Positions 17,461 through 28,186 of a stretch of 64,000 nucleotides of DNA are shown here, piece after piece; the first letter of the stretch is position 1, and each line of letters begins with the position of its first letter. Source of the stretch: Kutzneria viridogrisea (GTDB lineage: Bacteria; Actinomycetota; Actinomycetes; Mycobacteriales; Pseudonocardiaceae); contig JACJID010000002.1 in assembly GCA_014138725.1 (NCBI GenBank), positions 1,378,001 to 1,442,000 on the forward strand. Direction: 5' to 3'. Both the position numbers and the translations under genes were made by a program. The notes beneath the pieces were generated by a model. That model worked only from the letters and a program-made list of their open reading frames with translations. It was not told the DNA's origin and made no database searches.

Positions 17461-17505
17461 TGAAAGTGCCGTTCGAGACACTGGATGTCTCGAACGGCAC
17501 TTTCA
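17461..17505. repeat. Perfect 20-bp palindrome (TGAAAGTGCCGTTC family)
   Basis: The arms TGAAAGTGCCGTTCGAGACA (17461-17480) and its exact complement (17486-17505) flank CTGGA. It lies between the hydrolase remnant and the leuB 3' end and could terminate both. It is the best-preserved copy of the family in the window. Confidence 0.9.
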
Positions 17506-17519
17506 TGGCATTGACGAGC

Positions 17520-18560
17520 TCAGGCGCCCGCGCGGGCGTTGGAGGACACCAGTGCGGCCAGCCGGTCGCCCACCGCGTAGGTGGCGCCGGGCGAGGCGTG
17601 GTCGCGGGTGGCCAGGTCGAAGGCCACCGAGGCCTCGATGCGCCGGGCCGCCTCGGACTCACCGAGGTGGTCGAGCATCAGGGCCACCGAGAGCACGGCG
17701 GCGGTCGGGTCGGCGATGCCCTGCCCGGCGATGTCCGGGGCGCTGCCGTGCACCGGCTCGAACATGCTCGGGTTGCGCCGGGTCACGTCGAGGTTGCCGC
17801 TGGCGGCCAGCCCGATGCCGCCGGTCACCGCGGCGGCCAGGTCGGTGAGGATGTCGCCGAACAGGTTGTCGGTGACGATCACGTCGAACCGCCCGGGGTC
17901 GGTCACCATGTGGATGGTGGCCGAGTCCACGTGCTGGTAGGAGACCGTCACGTCCGGGTACTGCAGCGACACCTCCTCCACGACCCGGGACCACAGCGAA
18001 CCGGCGTGGGTCAGCACGTTGGTCTTGTGCACCAGGGTCAGGTGCTGGCGGGGCCGCTTGGCCGCCCTGGCGAACGCGTCGCGCACCACCCGGTCCACGC
18101 CGAACGAGGTGTTGATGCTGACCTCGGTGGCGATCTCGTTGGGGGTGTCCTTGCGCAGCAGGCCACCGTTGCCCGCGTACAGGCCCTCGGTGCCCTCGCG
18201 CACGACGACCATGTCGATGTCCGGCGGGTCCGCGATGGGGCTGCGGACGCCGGGGTAGAGGCGAGCAGGCCTCAGGTTCACGTGGTGGTCGAGTTCGAAG
18301 CGCAGGCGCAGCAGCAGCCCGCGCTCCAGGATGCCGCTGGGCACCGAGGGATCGCCGACCGCGCCGAGCAGGATCGCGTCGTGCTGGCGCAGTTCACCGA
18401 GCACCGACTCCGGCAGCAGCTCGCCGGTGGCGTGCCACCGCGCCGCCCCGAGGTCGTACCGGGTGATCTCCGCAGTGGGAACCACCTCGCCGAGCACCTT
18501 GAGTGCCTCGGCGACCACCTCGGGCCCGATCCCGTCACCCGGGATCACCGCGAGCCGCAT
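17520..18560 (-). CDS. leuB: 3-isopropylmalate dehydrogenase
   Basis: A 346-residue beta-decarboxylating dehydrogenase: it oxidises 3-isopropylmalate to 2-oxoisocaproate with NAD+. It starts [23 protein letters not shown]; the substrate/metal region includes [33 protein letters not shown], and the NAD site [23 protein letters not shown] 18560 has GGGAGGTG upstream. It directly follows a 15-codon open frame whose TGA abuts the leuB ATG, suggesting coupled translation. It is separated from the leuCD operon by 12 kb. Confidence 0.97.
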   Translation of the reverse strand: MRLAVIPGDGIGPEVVAEALKVLGEVVPTAEITRYDLGAARWHATGELLPESVLGELRQHDAILLGAVGDPSVPSGILERGLLLRLRFELDHHVNLRPARLYPGVRSPIADPPDIDMVVVREGTEGLYAGNGGLLRKDTPNEIATEVSINTSFGVDRVVRDAFARAAKRPRQHLTLVHKTNVLTHAGSLWSRVVEEVSLQYPDVTVSYQHVDSATIHMVTDPGRFDVIVTDNLFGDILTDLAAAVTGGIGLAASGNLDVTRRNPSMFEPVHGSAPDIAGQGIADPTAAVLSVALMLDHLGESEAARRIEASVAFDLATRDHASPGATYAVGDRLAALVSSNARAGA

Positions 18561-18608
18561 TCACACACCTCCCAGGCTGAGGTCCCACGCCGGGACCTTG
18601 TCCATCAT
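18561..18608 (-). CDS. Possible leaderless uORF before leuB (MMDKVPAWDLSLGGV)
   Basis: Fifteen codons end in TGA immediately followed by the leuB ATG. TAGCCT (18615-18620) lies 6 nt before the ATG, the spacing of a leaderless -10. An internal hairpin AGGTCCC-GGCGT-GGGACCT lies inside it. Only two Leu and two Val codons are present and they are not consecutive, so classic attenuation is doubtful; translational coupling is more likely. Confidence 0.4.
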   Translation of the reverse strand: MMDKVPAWDLSLGGV

Positions 18609-18723
18609 TCGCGAAGGCTACCCGTACTTCGCCCACTGATCGGAGTTCGGACACGCTTCTGGGGTGATCTCTCCCGAAGTGCGGGACACCCGGTTGGCGT
18701 AAGACCCACTCGATCAGGTGAGT

Positions 18724-18756
18724 GCGGGGCCGTGACCGGCCGGAACACGGCCCCGC
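18724..18756 (-). terminator. Terminator after serA
   Basis: GCGGGGCCGTG (18724-18734) and CACGGCCCCGC (18746-18756) form a perfect 11-bp stem 10 bp past the serA stop. There is no T tract, as is common in high-GC actinobacteria. Confidence 0.75.
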
Positions 18757-18765
18757 AGGCCAGGA

Positions 18766-20364
18766 TCAGCCGAACGTGACCGCGCGCACGGTGTGCGCGC
18801 CCACGGCGGCACCGATCGGGCCGACCACGCCCGCGTCCACCGGACGGTCCACCCGCAGCAGCATGACGGCGTCGGCCCCGTCCTTGGTCTGGCTGATCTG
18901 CGCGGCCTCCACGTTCACGCCCGCCTCGCCGAGCAGGGTGCCCACGGTGCCCATCACGCCGGGGCGGTCCGGGTACTCCAGCAGCAGCACGTTGCCCTCG
19001 GCGCGCAGGTCGAAGTGCCTGCCGTTGACCTCGACCAGCTTCTCGACGGCCTGCAACCCGCTGATCGTGCCGGAGACGCTGAGCGAGGTGCCGTCGGCCA
19101 TGCCCGCCCGCACCGTGACCAGGCTGCGGTGGTTGGCGCTCTCCGGCTCCTTGACCAGGTCCACGGCCACGCCGAGGGTCGCCGCCAGCGCGGGGGCGTT
19201 CACGAAGGTGACCTGCTCCTCGACGATGCCCGAGAAGACACCGCGCAGTGCCGCCAGGGGCAGCACCGTGACGTCCTCGTTGGACAGTTCGCCGCGCACC
19301 AGCACGGTCACCGAGGAGGGCGCCTTGCCCGCCAGCGCCGAGAGCAGCACGCCCAGCTTCTGGGTCAGCCCGAGGTAGGGCCGCACCTCCTCGCCGACCA
19401 CGCCGCCGCTCTGCACGTTCACCGCGTCGGGCACGAAGTCCCCGCGCAGGGCCAGCCGCACCGAACGGGCCACGTCGGTGCCCGCCCGGTCCTGGGCCTC
19501 GGCGGTGGAGGCGCCCAGGTGCGGGGTGACGACCACGTTGGGCAGCTCGAACAGCGGGCTGGCGGTGGTCGGCTCGGTCTCGAACACGTCCACACCGGCA
19601 CCGCCGACGTGACCGTCCCGAATGGACTCCGCGAGCGCGGCCTCGTCGATCAGGCCACCGCGCGCGGCGTTGACGATGATGACGCCCTTCTTGGTGCGGG
19701 CCAGCTGCTCCTTGCCGATGAGCCCCTTGGTCTCCGGGGTCTTGGGCAGGTGGATGGAGATCGCGTCCGCGCGCTCCAGCAGCTCGTCCAGGGTGACCAG
19801 CTCGATGCCCAGCTGGGCGGCGCGGGCCGGTGCCACGTAGGGGTCGTAGGCGATCAGGTTGGTGCCGAAGGCGGCGAGCCGGGCCGCGAACAGCTGGCCG
19901 ATCTTGCCGAGGCCCACCACGCCGACGGTCTTGCCGTTGAGCTCCACGCCCGAGTAGGCGCTGCGCTTCCACTCGCCCGCGCGCAGGCTGGCGCTGGCCT
20001 CGGGGATGCGCCGGGCCACCGCGAGCAGCAGGCCAACGGCGTGCTCGGCGGCCGAGGTGATGTTGGAGGTGGGCGCGTTCACGACCATGACCCCGCGCTG
20101 GGTGGCCGCGGGCACCTCCACGTTGTCCAGGCCAACACCGGCCCTGGCGACGACCTTGAGCCGGTTGCTCGCGCCGAGCACCTCGGCGTCGACCTTGGTC
20201 GCCGAGCGCACCAGCAGCGCGTCGGCCTCGGCCACGGCGGAGAGCAGGGCCGGGCGGTCTGTCCCGTCCACGTGGCGGATCTCGACCTCGTCACCGAACA
20301 CCTCGATGACCGAGGGGGCGAGCTTCTCGGCGATCAGGACGACTGGACGACTGGCATTGGTCAC
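18766..20364 (-). CDS. serA: D-3-phosphoglycerate dehydrogenase
   Basis: A 532-residue SerA, first step of serine synthesis. It has the NAD-binding GxGxxG (VGVVGLGKIGQLFAARL), the catalytic Arg/Glu/His of the D-2-hydroxyacid dehydrogenase family (NAARGGLIDEAALAE; VTPHLGASTAEAQDRAG), the intervening domain typical of long actinobacterial SerA, and a C-terminal ACT domain (LLEYPDRPGVMGTVGTLLGEAGVNVEAAQIS) for serine feedback. The GTG at 20364 was chosen because it has GGAG about 8 nt upstream and matches the family N-terminus. It lies between ilvC and leuB on the same strand, a conserved actinobacterial order. Confidence 0.96.
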   Translation of the reverse strand: MTNASRPVVLIAEKLAPSVIEVFGDEVEIRHVDGTDRPALLSAVAEADALLVRSATKVDAEVLGASNRLKVVARAGVGLDNVEVPAATQRGVMVVNAPTSNITSAAEHAVGLLLAVARRIPEASASLRAGEWKRSAYSGVELNGKTVGVVGLGKIGQLFAARLAAFGTNLIAYDPYVAPARAAQLGIELVTLDELLERADAISIHLPKTPETKGLIGKEQLARTKKGVIIVNAARGGLIDEAALAESIRDGHVGGAGVDVFETEPTTASPLFELPNVVVTPHLGASTAEAQDRAGTDVARSVRLALRGDFVPDAVNVQSGGVVGEEVRPYLGLTQKLGVLLSALAGKAPSSVTVLVRGELSNEDVTVLPLAALRGVFSGIVEEQVTFVNAPALAATLGVAVDLVKEPESANHRSLVTVRAGMADGTSLSVSGTISGLQAVEKLVEVNGRHFDLRAEGNVLLLEYPDRPGVMGTVGTLLGEAGVNVEAAQISQTKDGADAVMLLRVDRPVDAGVVGPIGAAVGAHTVRAVTFG

Positions 20365-20524
20365 GGCACAGCTCCAAGGTGGTTGGCATCGCCCGACAAG
20401 GCAGCGCTGTAGCAGCAGGCTGGGGCCCATCCGCACGGCGCTGTGCTGGGACCACGACGCATTTTACGAGGTCCACGGCCATCGCGGGGCACCGGTGTTA
20501 ACTCGGTCGCAAAGCGGACGTAAC

Positions 20525-20794
20525 TCACCGTCCCCACTCGAACTCACCGAGCCGGGCACCCCCGATGAAGGCGGTCCACTCCCCCGGGGTGAACACCAGC
20601 ACCGGCCCGTCCGGGTGCGCGGCGTTGCGCATCACGGTGTAGGTCACGCCGTCGGTGTGCTCGATCTCGGCGATCTCCACGTTGGCGTCCTCCGGCACCG
20701 CGAACCGGCTGACCCGCCACTGCGCACCTGTCAGGTCCAGTGCACCCCTGACCTGCGACTTGTCGTCGTAGATCGGCGCCGTTTCCTCCGTCAT
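20525..20794 (-). CDS. DUF397-domain protein
   Basis: An 89-residue protein containing the DUF397 signature (ALDLTGAQWRVSRF...VEIAEIEHTDGVTYTVMRNAAHPDGPVLVFTPGEWTAFIGGARLGEFEW). DUF397 proteins in actinomycetes usually sit beside XRE-family regulators and can act as their small partners, as in the Streptomyces WhiJ-type systems. No such regulator is adjacent here, so this is an orphan. ATG 20794 is preferred over an upstream in-frame start because the domain begins soon after. It lies downstream of a terminator following ilvC. Confidence 0.8.
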   Translation of the reverse strand: MTEETAPIYDDKSQVRGALDLTGAQWRVSRFAVPEDANVEIAEIEHTDGVTYTVMRNAAHPDGPVLVFTPGEWTAFIGGARLGEFEWGR

Positions 20795-20816
20795 GAACCC
20801 CGACAGTAGATGACTA

Positions 20817-20850
20817 CGGGCGGCGAACACCCTCGGGTGCTCGCCGCCCG
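20817..20850 (-). terminator. Terminator after ilvC
   Basis: CGGGCGGCGAACACC pairs with GGTGCTCGCCGCCCG (14 of 15) around a 4-nt loop, 20 bp past the ilvC stop. It separates the ilvBNC operon from the DUF397 gene. Confidence 0.75.
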
Positions 20851-20870
20851 CAACGGCCTAATCCCGTCAC

Positions 20871-22422
<1,552 letters not shown>

Positions 22423-22426
22423 GGGT

Positions 22427-24265
22427 TTACGCGTCCTCGTCGAACAGCGGGCGGATGCCACGCGCGGCCATGATCTGGTCGTTGCCGGTGCCCGCCGCGA
22501 CCATCGGCCACACCTGGGCGTCCTTGCCGACCACGAAGTCCACCACGACCGGCCGGTCGTTGATCTCCATGGCCCTGGCGATGGTGGCGTCGACCTCCTC
22601 GCGGGTCTCGCAGCGCAGCCCCACGCAGCCCAGCGCCTCGGCCAGCAGCTTGAAGTCCGGGATGCGGTGCTTGTGCGTGCCGAGGTCGGTCTGCGAGTAG
22701 CGCTCGCTGTAGAACAGGTTCTGCCACTGGCGGACCATGCCCAGGTTGCCGTTGTTGATCACGGCGACCTTGATCGGCGCACCCTCGATCGCGCAGGTGG
22801 CCAGCTCCTGGTTGGTCATCTGGAAGCAGCCGTCCCCGTCGATGGCCCAGACCACCTTGTCCGGCTGGCCGAACTTGGCGCCCATCGCGGCGGGCACCGC
22901 GAAGCCCATCGTGCCAAGGCCGCCGGAGTTGATCCAGGTGCCGGGCCGTTCGTACTTGACGAACTGGGCCGCCCACATCTGGTGCTGGCCGACCCCCGCG
23001 GTGTAGATCGCCTCGGGGCCCGCGATGGAGCCGATCCGCTCGATGACGTACTGCGGGGACAGCGCCCCGTCGGCGGGCCAGTCGTAGCCCAGCGGGAAAC
23101 TCTCCCGCCAGCCGGAGGTCTGCGCGGTCCAGGGGGCCAGGTCGGCGGTGCCGCCGTGCTCCCGCTCGGCCCGCACCGCGGCGATCAGCTCGACCAGGAT
23201 CTCCTTGCAGTCACCCACGATCGGCACGTCGGCGCGGCGGTTCTTGGAGATCTCGGCCGGGTCGATGTCGGCGTGCACGACCTGGGCCTCGGGCGCGAAG
23301 GAGGACAGCTGGCCGGTGACCCGGTCGTCGAACCGGGTGCCCAGCGCGATCAGCAGGTCCGACTTCTGCATGGCGGCGACCGCGGACACCGTGCCGTGCA
23401 TGCCGGGCATGCCCAGGTGCTGCGGGTGCGAGTCGGGGAACGCGCCGCGGGCCATCAGCGTGGTGACCACCGGGATGCCGGTCAGCTCGGCCAGCTCGCG
23501 CAGCTGCTCGGTGGCGCCCGCCTTGAGCACGCCGCCGCCCACGTACAGCACGGGCCGGTGCGCGCTGGTGATCAGCTTGGCCGCCTCGCGCACCTGCTTG
23601 CCGTGCGGGCGGGTGGTCGGCCGGTAGCCGGGCAGCCGCAGCTCGGGCGGCCAGGAGAAGGAGGTGGTCTCCTGGAGCACGTCCTTGGGGATGTCCACCA
23701 GCACGGGGCCGGGTCGGCCGGTGCTCGCGATGTGGAACGCCTCGGCGATCGCGCGCGGGATCTCCGCGGGATCGGTGACGAGCACGTTGTGCTTGGTGAT
23801 CGGCATGGTGATGCCACAGATGTCGGCTTCCTGGAACGCGTCGGTGCCGATCAGCGCCCTGGTCTGCTGGCCGGTGATGGCCACCACGGGAACCGAGTCC
23901 ATGTACGCGTCGGCCAGCGGGGTGACCAGGTTGGTGGCGCCGGGGCCCGAGGTGGCCATGCACACGCCGACCCGGCCGGTGGCCTGCGCGTAGCCGGTGG
24001 CCGCGTGACCGGCCCCCTGCTCGTGACGGACCAGCACGTGGCGCAGCTTGGTGGAGTCCAGCAGCGAGTCGTAGGCGGGCATGATCGTGCCGCCGGGAAT
24101 GCCGAACACGACCTCGCAGCCGACCGCCTCGAGGGAGCGGACGAGGGAGGCGGCGCCGGAGACGCGCACGGGCGTGCCACTGGGCGGCGCGGGTTTCGGG
24201 GGTGGGCCAGGGCGCGGGGTGTGTGCTCCTGGGACCGGGGCCTGTCGCGAGGTTGCGCTGGTCAT
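22427..24265 (-). CDS. ilvB: Acetolactate synthase large (catalytic) subunit
   Basis: A 612-residue ThDP-dependent acetohydroxyacid synthase. The N-terminal ThDP Glu lies in [21 protein letters not shown], the FAD-binding centre in the middle domain, and the ThDP motif is [18 protein letters not shown]. The first ~35 residues are a Pro/Ala-rich extension, as in mycobacterial IlvB. The ATG at 24265 was chosen because of its position after the attenuator and the family start. It leads the ilvBNC operon behind a leader peptide and hairpins. Confidence 0.97.
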   Translation of the reverse strand: MTSATSRQAPVPGAHTPRPGPPPKPAPPSGTPVRVSGAASLVRSLEAVGCEVVFGIPGGTIMPAYDSLLDSTKLRHVLVRHEQGAGHAATGYAQATGRVGVCMATSGPGATNLVTPLADAYMDSVPVVAITGQQTRALIGTDAFQEADICGITMPITKHNVLVTDPAEIPRAIAEAFHIASTGRPGPVLVDIPKDVLQETTSFSWPPELRLPGYRPTTRPHGKQVREAAKLITSAHRPVLYVGGGVLKAGATEQLRELAELTGIPVVTTLMARGAFPDSHPQHLGMPGMHGTVSAVAAMQKSDLLIALGTRFDDRVTGQLSSFAPEAQVVHADIDPAEISKNRRADVPIVGDCKEILVELIAAVRAEREHGGTADLAPWTAQTSGWRESFPLGYDWPADGALSPQYVIERIGSIAGPEAIYTAGVGQHQMWAAQFVKYERPGTWINSGGLGTMGFAVPAAMGAKFGQPDKVVWAIDGDGCFQMTNQELATCAIEGAPIKVAVINNGNLGMVRQWQNLFYSERYSQTDLGTHKHRIPDFKLLAEALGCVGLRCETREEVDATIARAMEINDRPVVVDFVVGKDAQVWPMVAAGTGNDQIMAARGIRPLFDEDA

Positions 24266-24307
24266 CGGGGCTGCCTCGGGGGGTCGGTTTTGTGGAGTCA
24301 AGACATG

Positions 24308-24348
24308 AAAAAACCCCCGCCAACCACGAGCTGTGGTCGTACGAGGGT
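24308..24348 (-). terminator. Attenuator terminator of ilvBNC
   Basis: On the minus strand ACCCTCG pairs with CGGGGGT (one G-U), with an inner CCAC/GTGG stem, followed by TTTTTT. It lies about 45 bp upstream of the ilvB start. Confidence 0.8.
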
Positions 24349-24349
24349 C

Positions 24350-24392
24350 GCGCACCGACGCGGACTCGGATCAGTCCTAGGCGTCGGTGCGC
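24350..24392 (-). promoter_or_regulatory. Leader hairpin of the ilvB attenuator
   Basis: GCGCACCGACGC (24350-24361) and GCGTCGGTGCGC (24381-24392) are exact inverted arms. The leader-peptide stop lies between them. This is the same arrangement as in front of cimA, and the arms share the GCGCACC start. Confidence 0.75.
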
Positions 24393-24424
24393 CTCGGAAG
24401 TACGAGGCCGGTGTTGCGCAGCAT
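24377..24424 (-). CDS. Branched-chain leader peptide of ilvB (MLRNTGLVLPRRTDA)
   Basis: Fifteen codons with Leu-Val-Leu in the middle, ending inside the leader hairpin. Its ATG lies 7 nt after the -10 TACCGT, so the transcript probably begins at or next to the ATG (leaderless), as known for ilvB leader peptides in other actinobacteria. Starvation for Leu or Val would stall the ribosome at these codons and prevent termination; the mechanism is inferred from the layout. Confidence 0.8.
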   Translation of the reverse strand: MLRNTGLVLPRRTDA

Positions 24425-24431
24425 GGAGTGG

Positions 24432-24461
24432 ACGGTACTGCGGCGATCCGAACGGCGTCAA
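24432..24461 (-). promoter_or_regulatory. Promoter of ilvBNC
   Basis: The -35 TTGACG (complement of 24456-24461) and -10 TACCGT (complement of 24432-24437) are separated by 18 bp. The predicted start coincides with the leader-peptide ATG at 24424. Confidence 0.75.
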
Positions 24462-24520
24462 CTCTGCGGGAAAGTTGTCCCGAATGGTGGACGCGAAAAG
24501 TGCAGTGCGACCATCAAGGC

Positions 24521-24931
24521 GTGAGCGAACCCGCAGCCCCTTCAATCCAACGAGTGATCTTCCGGGTGCCCACGAGCGGCCTGATCGCGGTGGGTTTCCT
24601 GGCGCTGTGCGCCACGCCACTGGCGACCACCGTGCCCGGCCTGGCCGTGCTGTACGTGATCCCGGTCGCGCTGGCCGCCTGGGTGATCCGCTCGCGCACC
24701 GTGGTGGACGCCAACCGGCTGGTGCCGCGCCGGCTCCTCGGGGCCACCACCCTGGCCTGGACCGAGATCGCCTCGCTGAAGCTGCCCAAGCGAGGCTGGG
24801 TCACGGCCGTGCGCGCCGACGGCGGCGAGGTGCCGCTGCCCGGGGTGCGGCTGCGCCACCTGCCGATGCTGGCCGCCCTCAGCGGGGGCCGCCTGGACGA
24901 CCCGACCGCCGAACGGCCCGCGGCGGAGTAA
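24521..24931 (+). CDS. Small membrane protein with PH-like domain
   Basis: A 136-residue protein. Two hydrophobic segments (about residues 20-37 and 40-57: LIAVGFLALCATPLATTVPG; AVLYVIPVALAAWVI) are followed by a cytoplasmic region (SRTVVDANRLVPRRLLGATTLAWTEIASLKLPKRGWVTAVRADGGEVPLPGVRLRHLPML) typical of actinobacterial bacterial-PH (bPH6-type) proteins. The role is unknown. The GTG at 24521 lies 6 nt after GACCAT, a possible leaderless -10. It is divergent from the ilvBNC operon and 87 bp upstream of ilvD, a position conserved in relatives. Confidence 0.8.
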   Translation: MSEPAAPSIQRVIFRVPTSGLIAVGFLALCATPLATTVPGLAVLYVIPVALAAWVIRSRTVVDANRLVPRRLLGATTLAWTEIASLKLPKRGWVTAVRADGGEVPLPGVRLRHLPMLAALSGGRLDDPTAERPAAE

Positions 24932-25018
24932 CCTGGTGGGCACCGCCGAGTTCGACCACGGGCGCGCCCACCGTCGCGTCCTGCCAGTTTCGCGTTCCTG
25001 AAGGACTTTGGAGGGGCA

Positions 25019-26863
25019 GTGCCTCAGCTGCGCTCCCGCACCACGACCCACGGCCGCAACGCAGCGGGTGCCCGCGCGCTGTGGCGGGCGACCGGCATGA
25101 CCGACAGCGACTTCGGCAAGCCGATCGTGGCCATCGCCAACTCCTACACCCAGTTCGTGCCCGGTCACGTGCACCTGCGCGACCTCGGCGACATCGTGGC
25201 CGGGGCGATCCGCGCCGCGGGCGGGGTGCCCAGGGAGTTCCACACCATCGCGGTGGACGACGGCATCGCCATGGGCCACAGCGGAATGCTCTACTCGCTG
25301 CCCTCCCGCGAGATCATCGCCGACTCGGTGGAGTACATGGTCAACGCGCACCAGGCCGACGCGCTGGTGTGCATCTCCAACTGCGACAAGATCACGCCCG
25401 GCATGCTCAACGCCGCGATGCGGATCAACATCCCGGTGGTGTTCGTCTCCGGCGGGCCCATGGAGGCGGGCAAGGCGGTGGTGGTGGACGGGGTCGCGCA
25501 CGCGCCCACCGACCTGATCACCGCGATCTCCGCGTCGGCCAACGCCGCCGTGGACGAGGACGGCCTGTCGATCGTGGAGCGCTCGGCCTGCCCGACCTGC
25601 GGCTCCTGCTCGGGCATGTTCACCGCCAACTCGATGAACTGCCTCACCGAGGCCCTCGGCCTGGCCCTGCCCGGCAACGGGTCCACGCTGGCCACGCACT
25701 CGGCGCGGCGCGAACTGTTCGAGCGCGCGGGCACGACCGTGGTGGAGCTGTGCCGCCGCTGGTACGGCGAGGACGACGAGTCGGCCCTGCCGCGCTCGAT
25801 CGCCAACCGCGAGGCCTTCGAGAACGCCATGGCGCTGGACATGGCCATGGGCGGGTCCACCAACACCGTGCTGCACATCCTGGCCGCCGCCCAGGAGGGT
25901 GAGGTGGACTTCACCCTCGCCGACATCGAGGCGATCAGCCGCCGGGTGCCCTGCCTGTCCAAGGTGGCGCCGAACTCCGACTACCACATGGAGGACGTGC
26001 ACCGGGCCGGCGGCATCCCCGCCATCCTGGGCGAGCTGTGGCGCGGCGGGCTGCTCAACACCGGCGTGGCCACCGTGCACAGCCCCAGCCTGGAGCAGTG
26101 GCTGTCCACCTGGGACATCCGCGCCGAGAACCCCTCGGAACAGGCCGTGGAGCTGTTCCACGCCGCGCCGGGCGGGGTGCGCACCACGGAGGCGTTCTCC
26201 ACCAGCAACCGGTGGTCCAGTGTGGACACCGACGCCGCCGGGGGGTGTGTGCGCGACGTGGCGCACGCCTACACCAAGGACGGCGGCCTGGCCGTGCTGC
26301 GCGGCAACCTGTCCGAGGCCGGTGCCGTGATCAAGACCGCGGGCATCGAGGAGTCGCTGTGGCGCTTCCAGGGCCCGGCGCGCGTGGTGGAGAGCCAGGA
26401 GGAGGCCGTCTCGGCCATCCTGAACAAGCAGATCCAGCCCGGGGAGGTGCTCGTGGTGCGCTACGAGGGCCCGGCGGGTGGCCCCGGCATGCAGGAGATG
26501 CTGCACCCCACGGCGTTCCTCAAGGGCGCGGGCCTTGGCAAGAAGTGCGCACTGATCACCGACGGACGCTTCTCCGGCGGCTCCTCGGGCATCTCGGTGG
26601 GCCACATCTCCCCCGAGGCGGCCCACGGCGGGGCGATCGGCCTGGTCGAGGACGGGGACCAGGTGCTGATCGACGTGCACGAGCGCAAGCTGGAACTGCT
26701 GGTGGAGCCCGAGGTGCTGGCCGAGCGCCGGGCCAAGATGGACTCCAGAGAACGGCCCTGGCAGCCCCGTGACCGCCAGCGCAAGGTGAGCCTGGCCCTG
26801 CGGGCCTACGCCAAGCTGACGACCTCGGCCGCCACGGGTGCCGTCCGCGACCCAGGCCTGTAG
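25019..26863 (+). CDS. ilvD: Dihydroxy-acid dehydratase
   Basis: A 614-residue IlvD, Fe-S dehydratase giving the 2-oxo acids of valine and isoleucine. The cluster and signature cysteines are in [11 protein letters not shown] (about residue 122) and [19 protein letters not shown] (about 195-212); the C-terminal motif [20 protein letters not shown] is standard. The GTG has GGAGGGG 4 nt upstream. It completes, with ilvBNC and leuBCD, the branched-chain pathway encoded in this window, apart from leuA, ilvE and ilvA. Confidence 0.97.
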   Translation: MPQLRSRTTTHGRNAAGARALWRATGMTDSDFGKPIVAIANSYTQFVPGHVHLRDLGDIVAGAIRAAGGVPREFHTIAVDDGIAMGHSGMLYSLPSREIIADSVEYMVNAHQADALVCISNCDKITPGMLNAAMRINIPVVFVSGGPMEAGKAVVVDGVAHAPTDLITAISASANAAVDEDGLSIVERSACPTCGSCSGMFTANSMNCLTEALGLALPGNGSTLATHSARRELFERAGTTVVELCRRWYGEDDESALPRSIANREAFENAMALDMAMGGSTNTVLHILAAAQEGEVDFTLADIEAISRRVPCLSKVAPNSDYHMEDVHRAGGIPAILGELWRGGLLNTGVATVHSPSLEQWLSTWDIRAENPSEQAVELFHAAPGGVRTTEAFSTSNRWSSVDTDAAGGCVRDVAHAYTKDGGLAVLRGNLSEAGAVIKTAGIEESLWRFQGPARVVESQEEAVSAILNKQIQPGEVLVVRYEGPAGGPGMQEMLHPTAFLKGAGLGKKCALITDGRFSGGSSGISVGHISPEAAHGGAIGLVEDGDQVLIDVHERKLELLVEPEVLAERRAKMDSRERPWQPRDRQRKVSLALRAYAKLTTSAATGAVRDPGL

Positions 26864-26884
26864 CCGGGGACTCACCCCCCCGAG

Positions 26885-27189
26885 GCGCCGACACGCCAGC
26901 CAGCCGCGCGTGTCGGCGCTTCGAGCACCGCGTGTCGGCGCCTCACGTACGGTGTGTCGGCGCTTCGCGTACGTGCTCCCAGCGCTTGGGATTTCGTACC
27001 GGAACTGTCAACACGCCGTACCGGAACCGCCGACACGCGGTACCGCAAGCGCCGACACGCGCCGCCCCACCCCGCGAGTCCCGCTCTGGTGCACGCGAGT
27101 CCCGCCCGGCCGCTCGCGAATCCCGGTCACCAGCGGGCGAGTCCCGCCCGGCCACGCGCGAGTCCCGCCCAGCCGCCCGCGAATCCCGG
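26885..27189. repeat. Composite inverted GTGTCGGCGC blocks and six 21-bp units
   Basis: The first half holds three copies of CG(T)GTGTCGGCGCTTCG-type sequence, then a centre around GTGCTCCCAGCGCTTGGG, then three complementary GCCGACACGCG copies. It continues into six units with CGAGTCCCG or CGAATCCCG every 21 bp (27067-27189). The last unit abuts the GNAT stop. The block lies between convergent ilvD and GNAT genes. Confidence 0.85.
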
Positions 27190-27747
27190 TCAGGCCGCCG
27201 ACAGCCAGGGGCGCCGGTCCCCGCTGACCAGGGTCCACAACTCCCCGTCCTGGCGCTCCTCGTTGATCGGGTACTCCTTGCGCAGCACGCCCTCCAGGGT
27301 CATGCCCAGCCGCTTGGCCACGGCGGCGCTCGCGTCGTTGCCCACCGCGGTGCGCCACTCCACCCGCGCCATGCCCCGCACGTCGAAGGCCCAGTCGATC
27401 ATGTGCTGGGCGGCCAGCGTGACCAGGCCGCGGCCCTGCGCGGAAGGCGCCAGCCACACACCCAGTTCGCAGTTGCCCGAGCGCACGTCGAACACCCGGA
27501 ACACCGCCCCGCCCACCAGTTGCCCGTCCTGCCGGATGCCGTAGATCCGCGCCCCGTCGACGGCCTGCGAGTCGGCGTAGCGCTGGAGGTACTCGCGGGC
27601 GCTGTCCACGTCGATGACGACCCAGGCCAGCCCGACCCACGGCGCGAGGTGCTCGCGGATGCCCTCGATGTGGTCGGCGAACTCCTCGGCCTGCCACGGC
27701 TCCAACGGCACCAGTTCGGCACCGTCACGCAGAAAACGGCTCAACAC
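27190..27747 (-). CDS. RimJ/RimL-type GNAT N-acetyltransferase
   Basis: A 185-residue GNAT. The acetyl-CoA motif A is LGVWLAPSAQGRGLVTLAAQHMIDWAF (Q/RxxGxG/A variant QGRGLV) and the RimJ-like end is VAKRLGMTLEGVLRKEYPI. Typical substrates are N-terminal amines of ribosomal proteins or small molecules; not assignable here. The GTG at 27747 was chosen because GAGGAGG lies 6 nt upstream. It is divergent from ridA, with 28 bp between start codons. Confidence 0.85.
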   Translation of the reverse strand: MLSRFLRDGAELVPLEPWQAEEFADHIEGIREHLAPWVGLAWVVIDVDSAREYLQRYADSQAVDGARIYGIRQDGQLVGGAVFRVFDVRSGNCELGVWLAPSAQGRGLVTLAAQHMIDWAFDVRGMARVEWRTAVGNDASAAVAKRLGMTLEGVLRKEYPINEERQDGELWTLVSGDRRPWLSAA

Positions 27748-27775
27748 CGGGCGACCTCCTCGGTAGGGTCCGATC

Positions 27776-28186
27776 ATGCCCATCCACGACCGGTTCACCT
27801 CGGTACCGAACGTAGCTCCTGGTAACGGCTACGCACACGCGATTACCGCCTCCGGCCGACTTGCCTTCGTGTCCGGGCAGATCGCCGTGGACGCCAACGG
27901 GGCGCTGGTCGGCGCGGGCGACCTCGGGGCGCAGACCAGGCAGGCACTGACCAACCTGCACAACGTGCTGCGTGAACTGGGCGCCGACTGGCCCGAGGTC
28001 GTCAAGCTCACCTGGTTCGTGACCGATGTCAGCGACCTGCCAGCACTGCGCGCGGTGCGCGACGAACTGATCAGGCCCTCGCTGGGCGAGCTGCCCAACC
28101 CGGCCAGTTCCCTGGTGCAGGTCGCTTCCCTGTTCCGGCCCGAGTTCCTGGTGGAGGTCGAGGCCGTGGTGGCGCTCAGCGAATGA
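27776..28186 (+). CDS. RidA/YjgF-family protein
   Basis: A 136-residue RidA-family protein. RidA enzymes hydrolyse reactive enamine/imine intermediates from PLP enzymes such as threonine dehydratase. The family start AHAITASGRLAFVSGQIAVDANG and the segment LGAQTRQALTNLHNVLRELGADWPEVVKLTWFVTD are present. The canonical RidA substrate Arg near the C-terminus is not evident, so it may belong to an Rid1-7 subgroup. TAGGGT lies 6 nt before the ATG, suggesting a leaderless mRNA. Its 3' end overlaps the opposing response-regulator gene by 11 bp. Confidence 0.85.
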   Translation: MPIHDRFTSVPNVAPGNGYAHAITASGRLAFVSGQIAVDANGALVGAGDLGAQTRQALTNLHNVLRELGADWPEVVKLTWFVTDVSDLPALRAVRDELIRPSLGELPNPASSLVQVASLFRPEFLVEVEAVVALSE

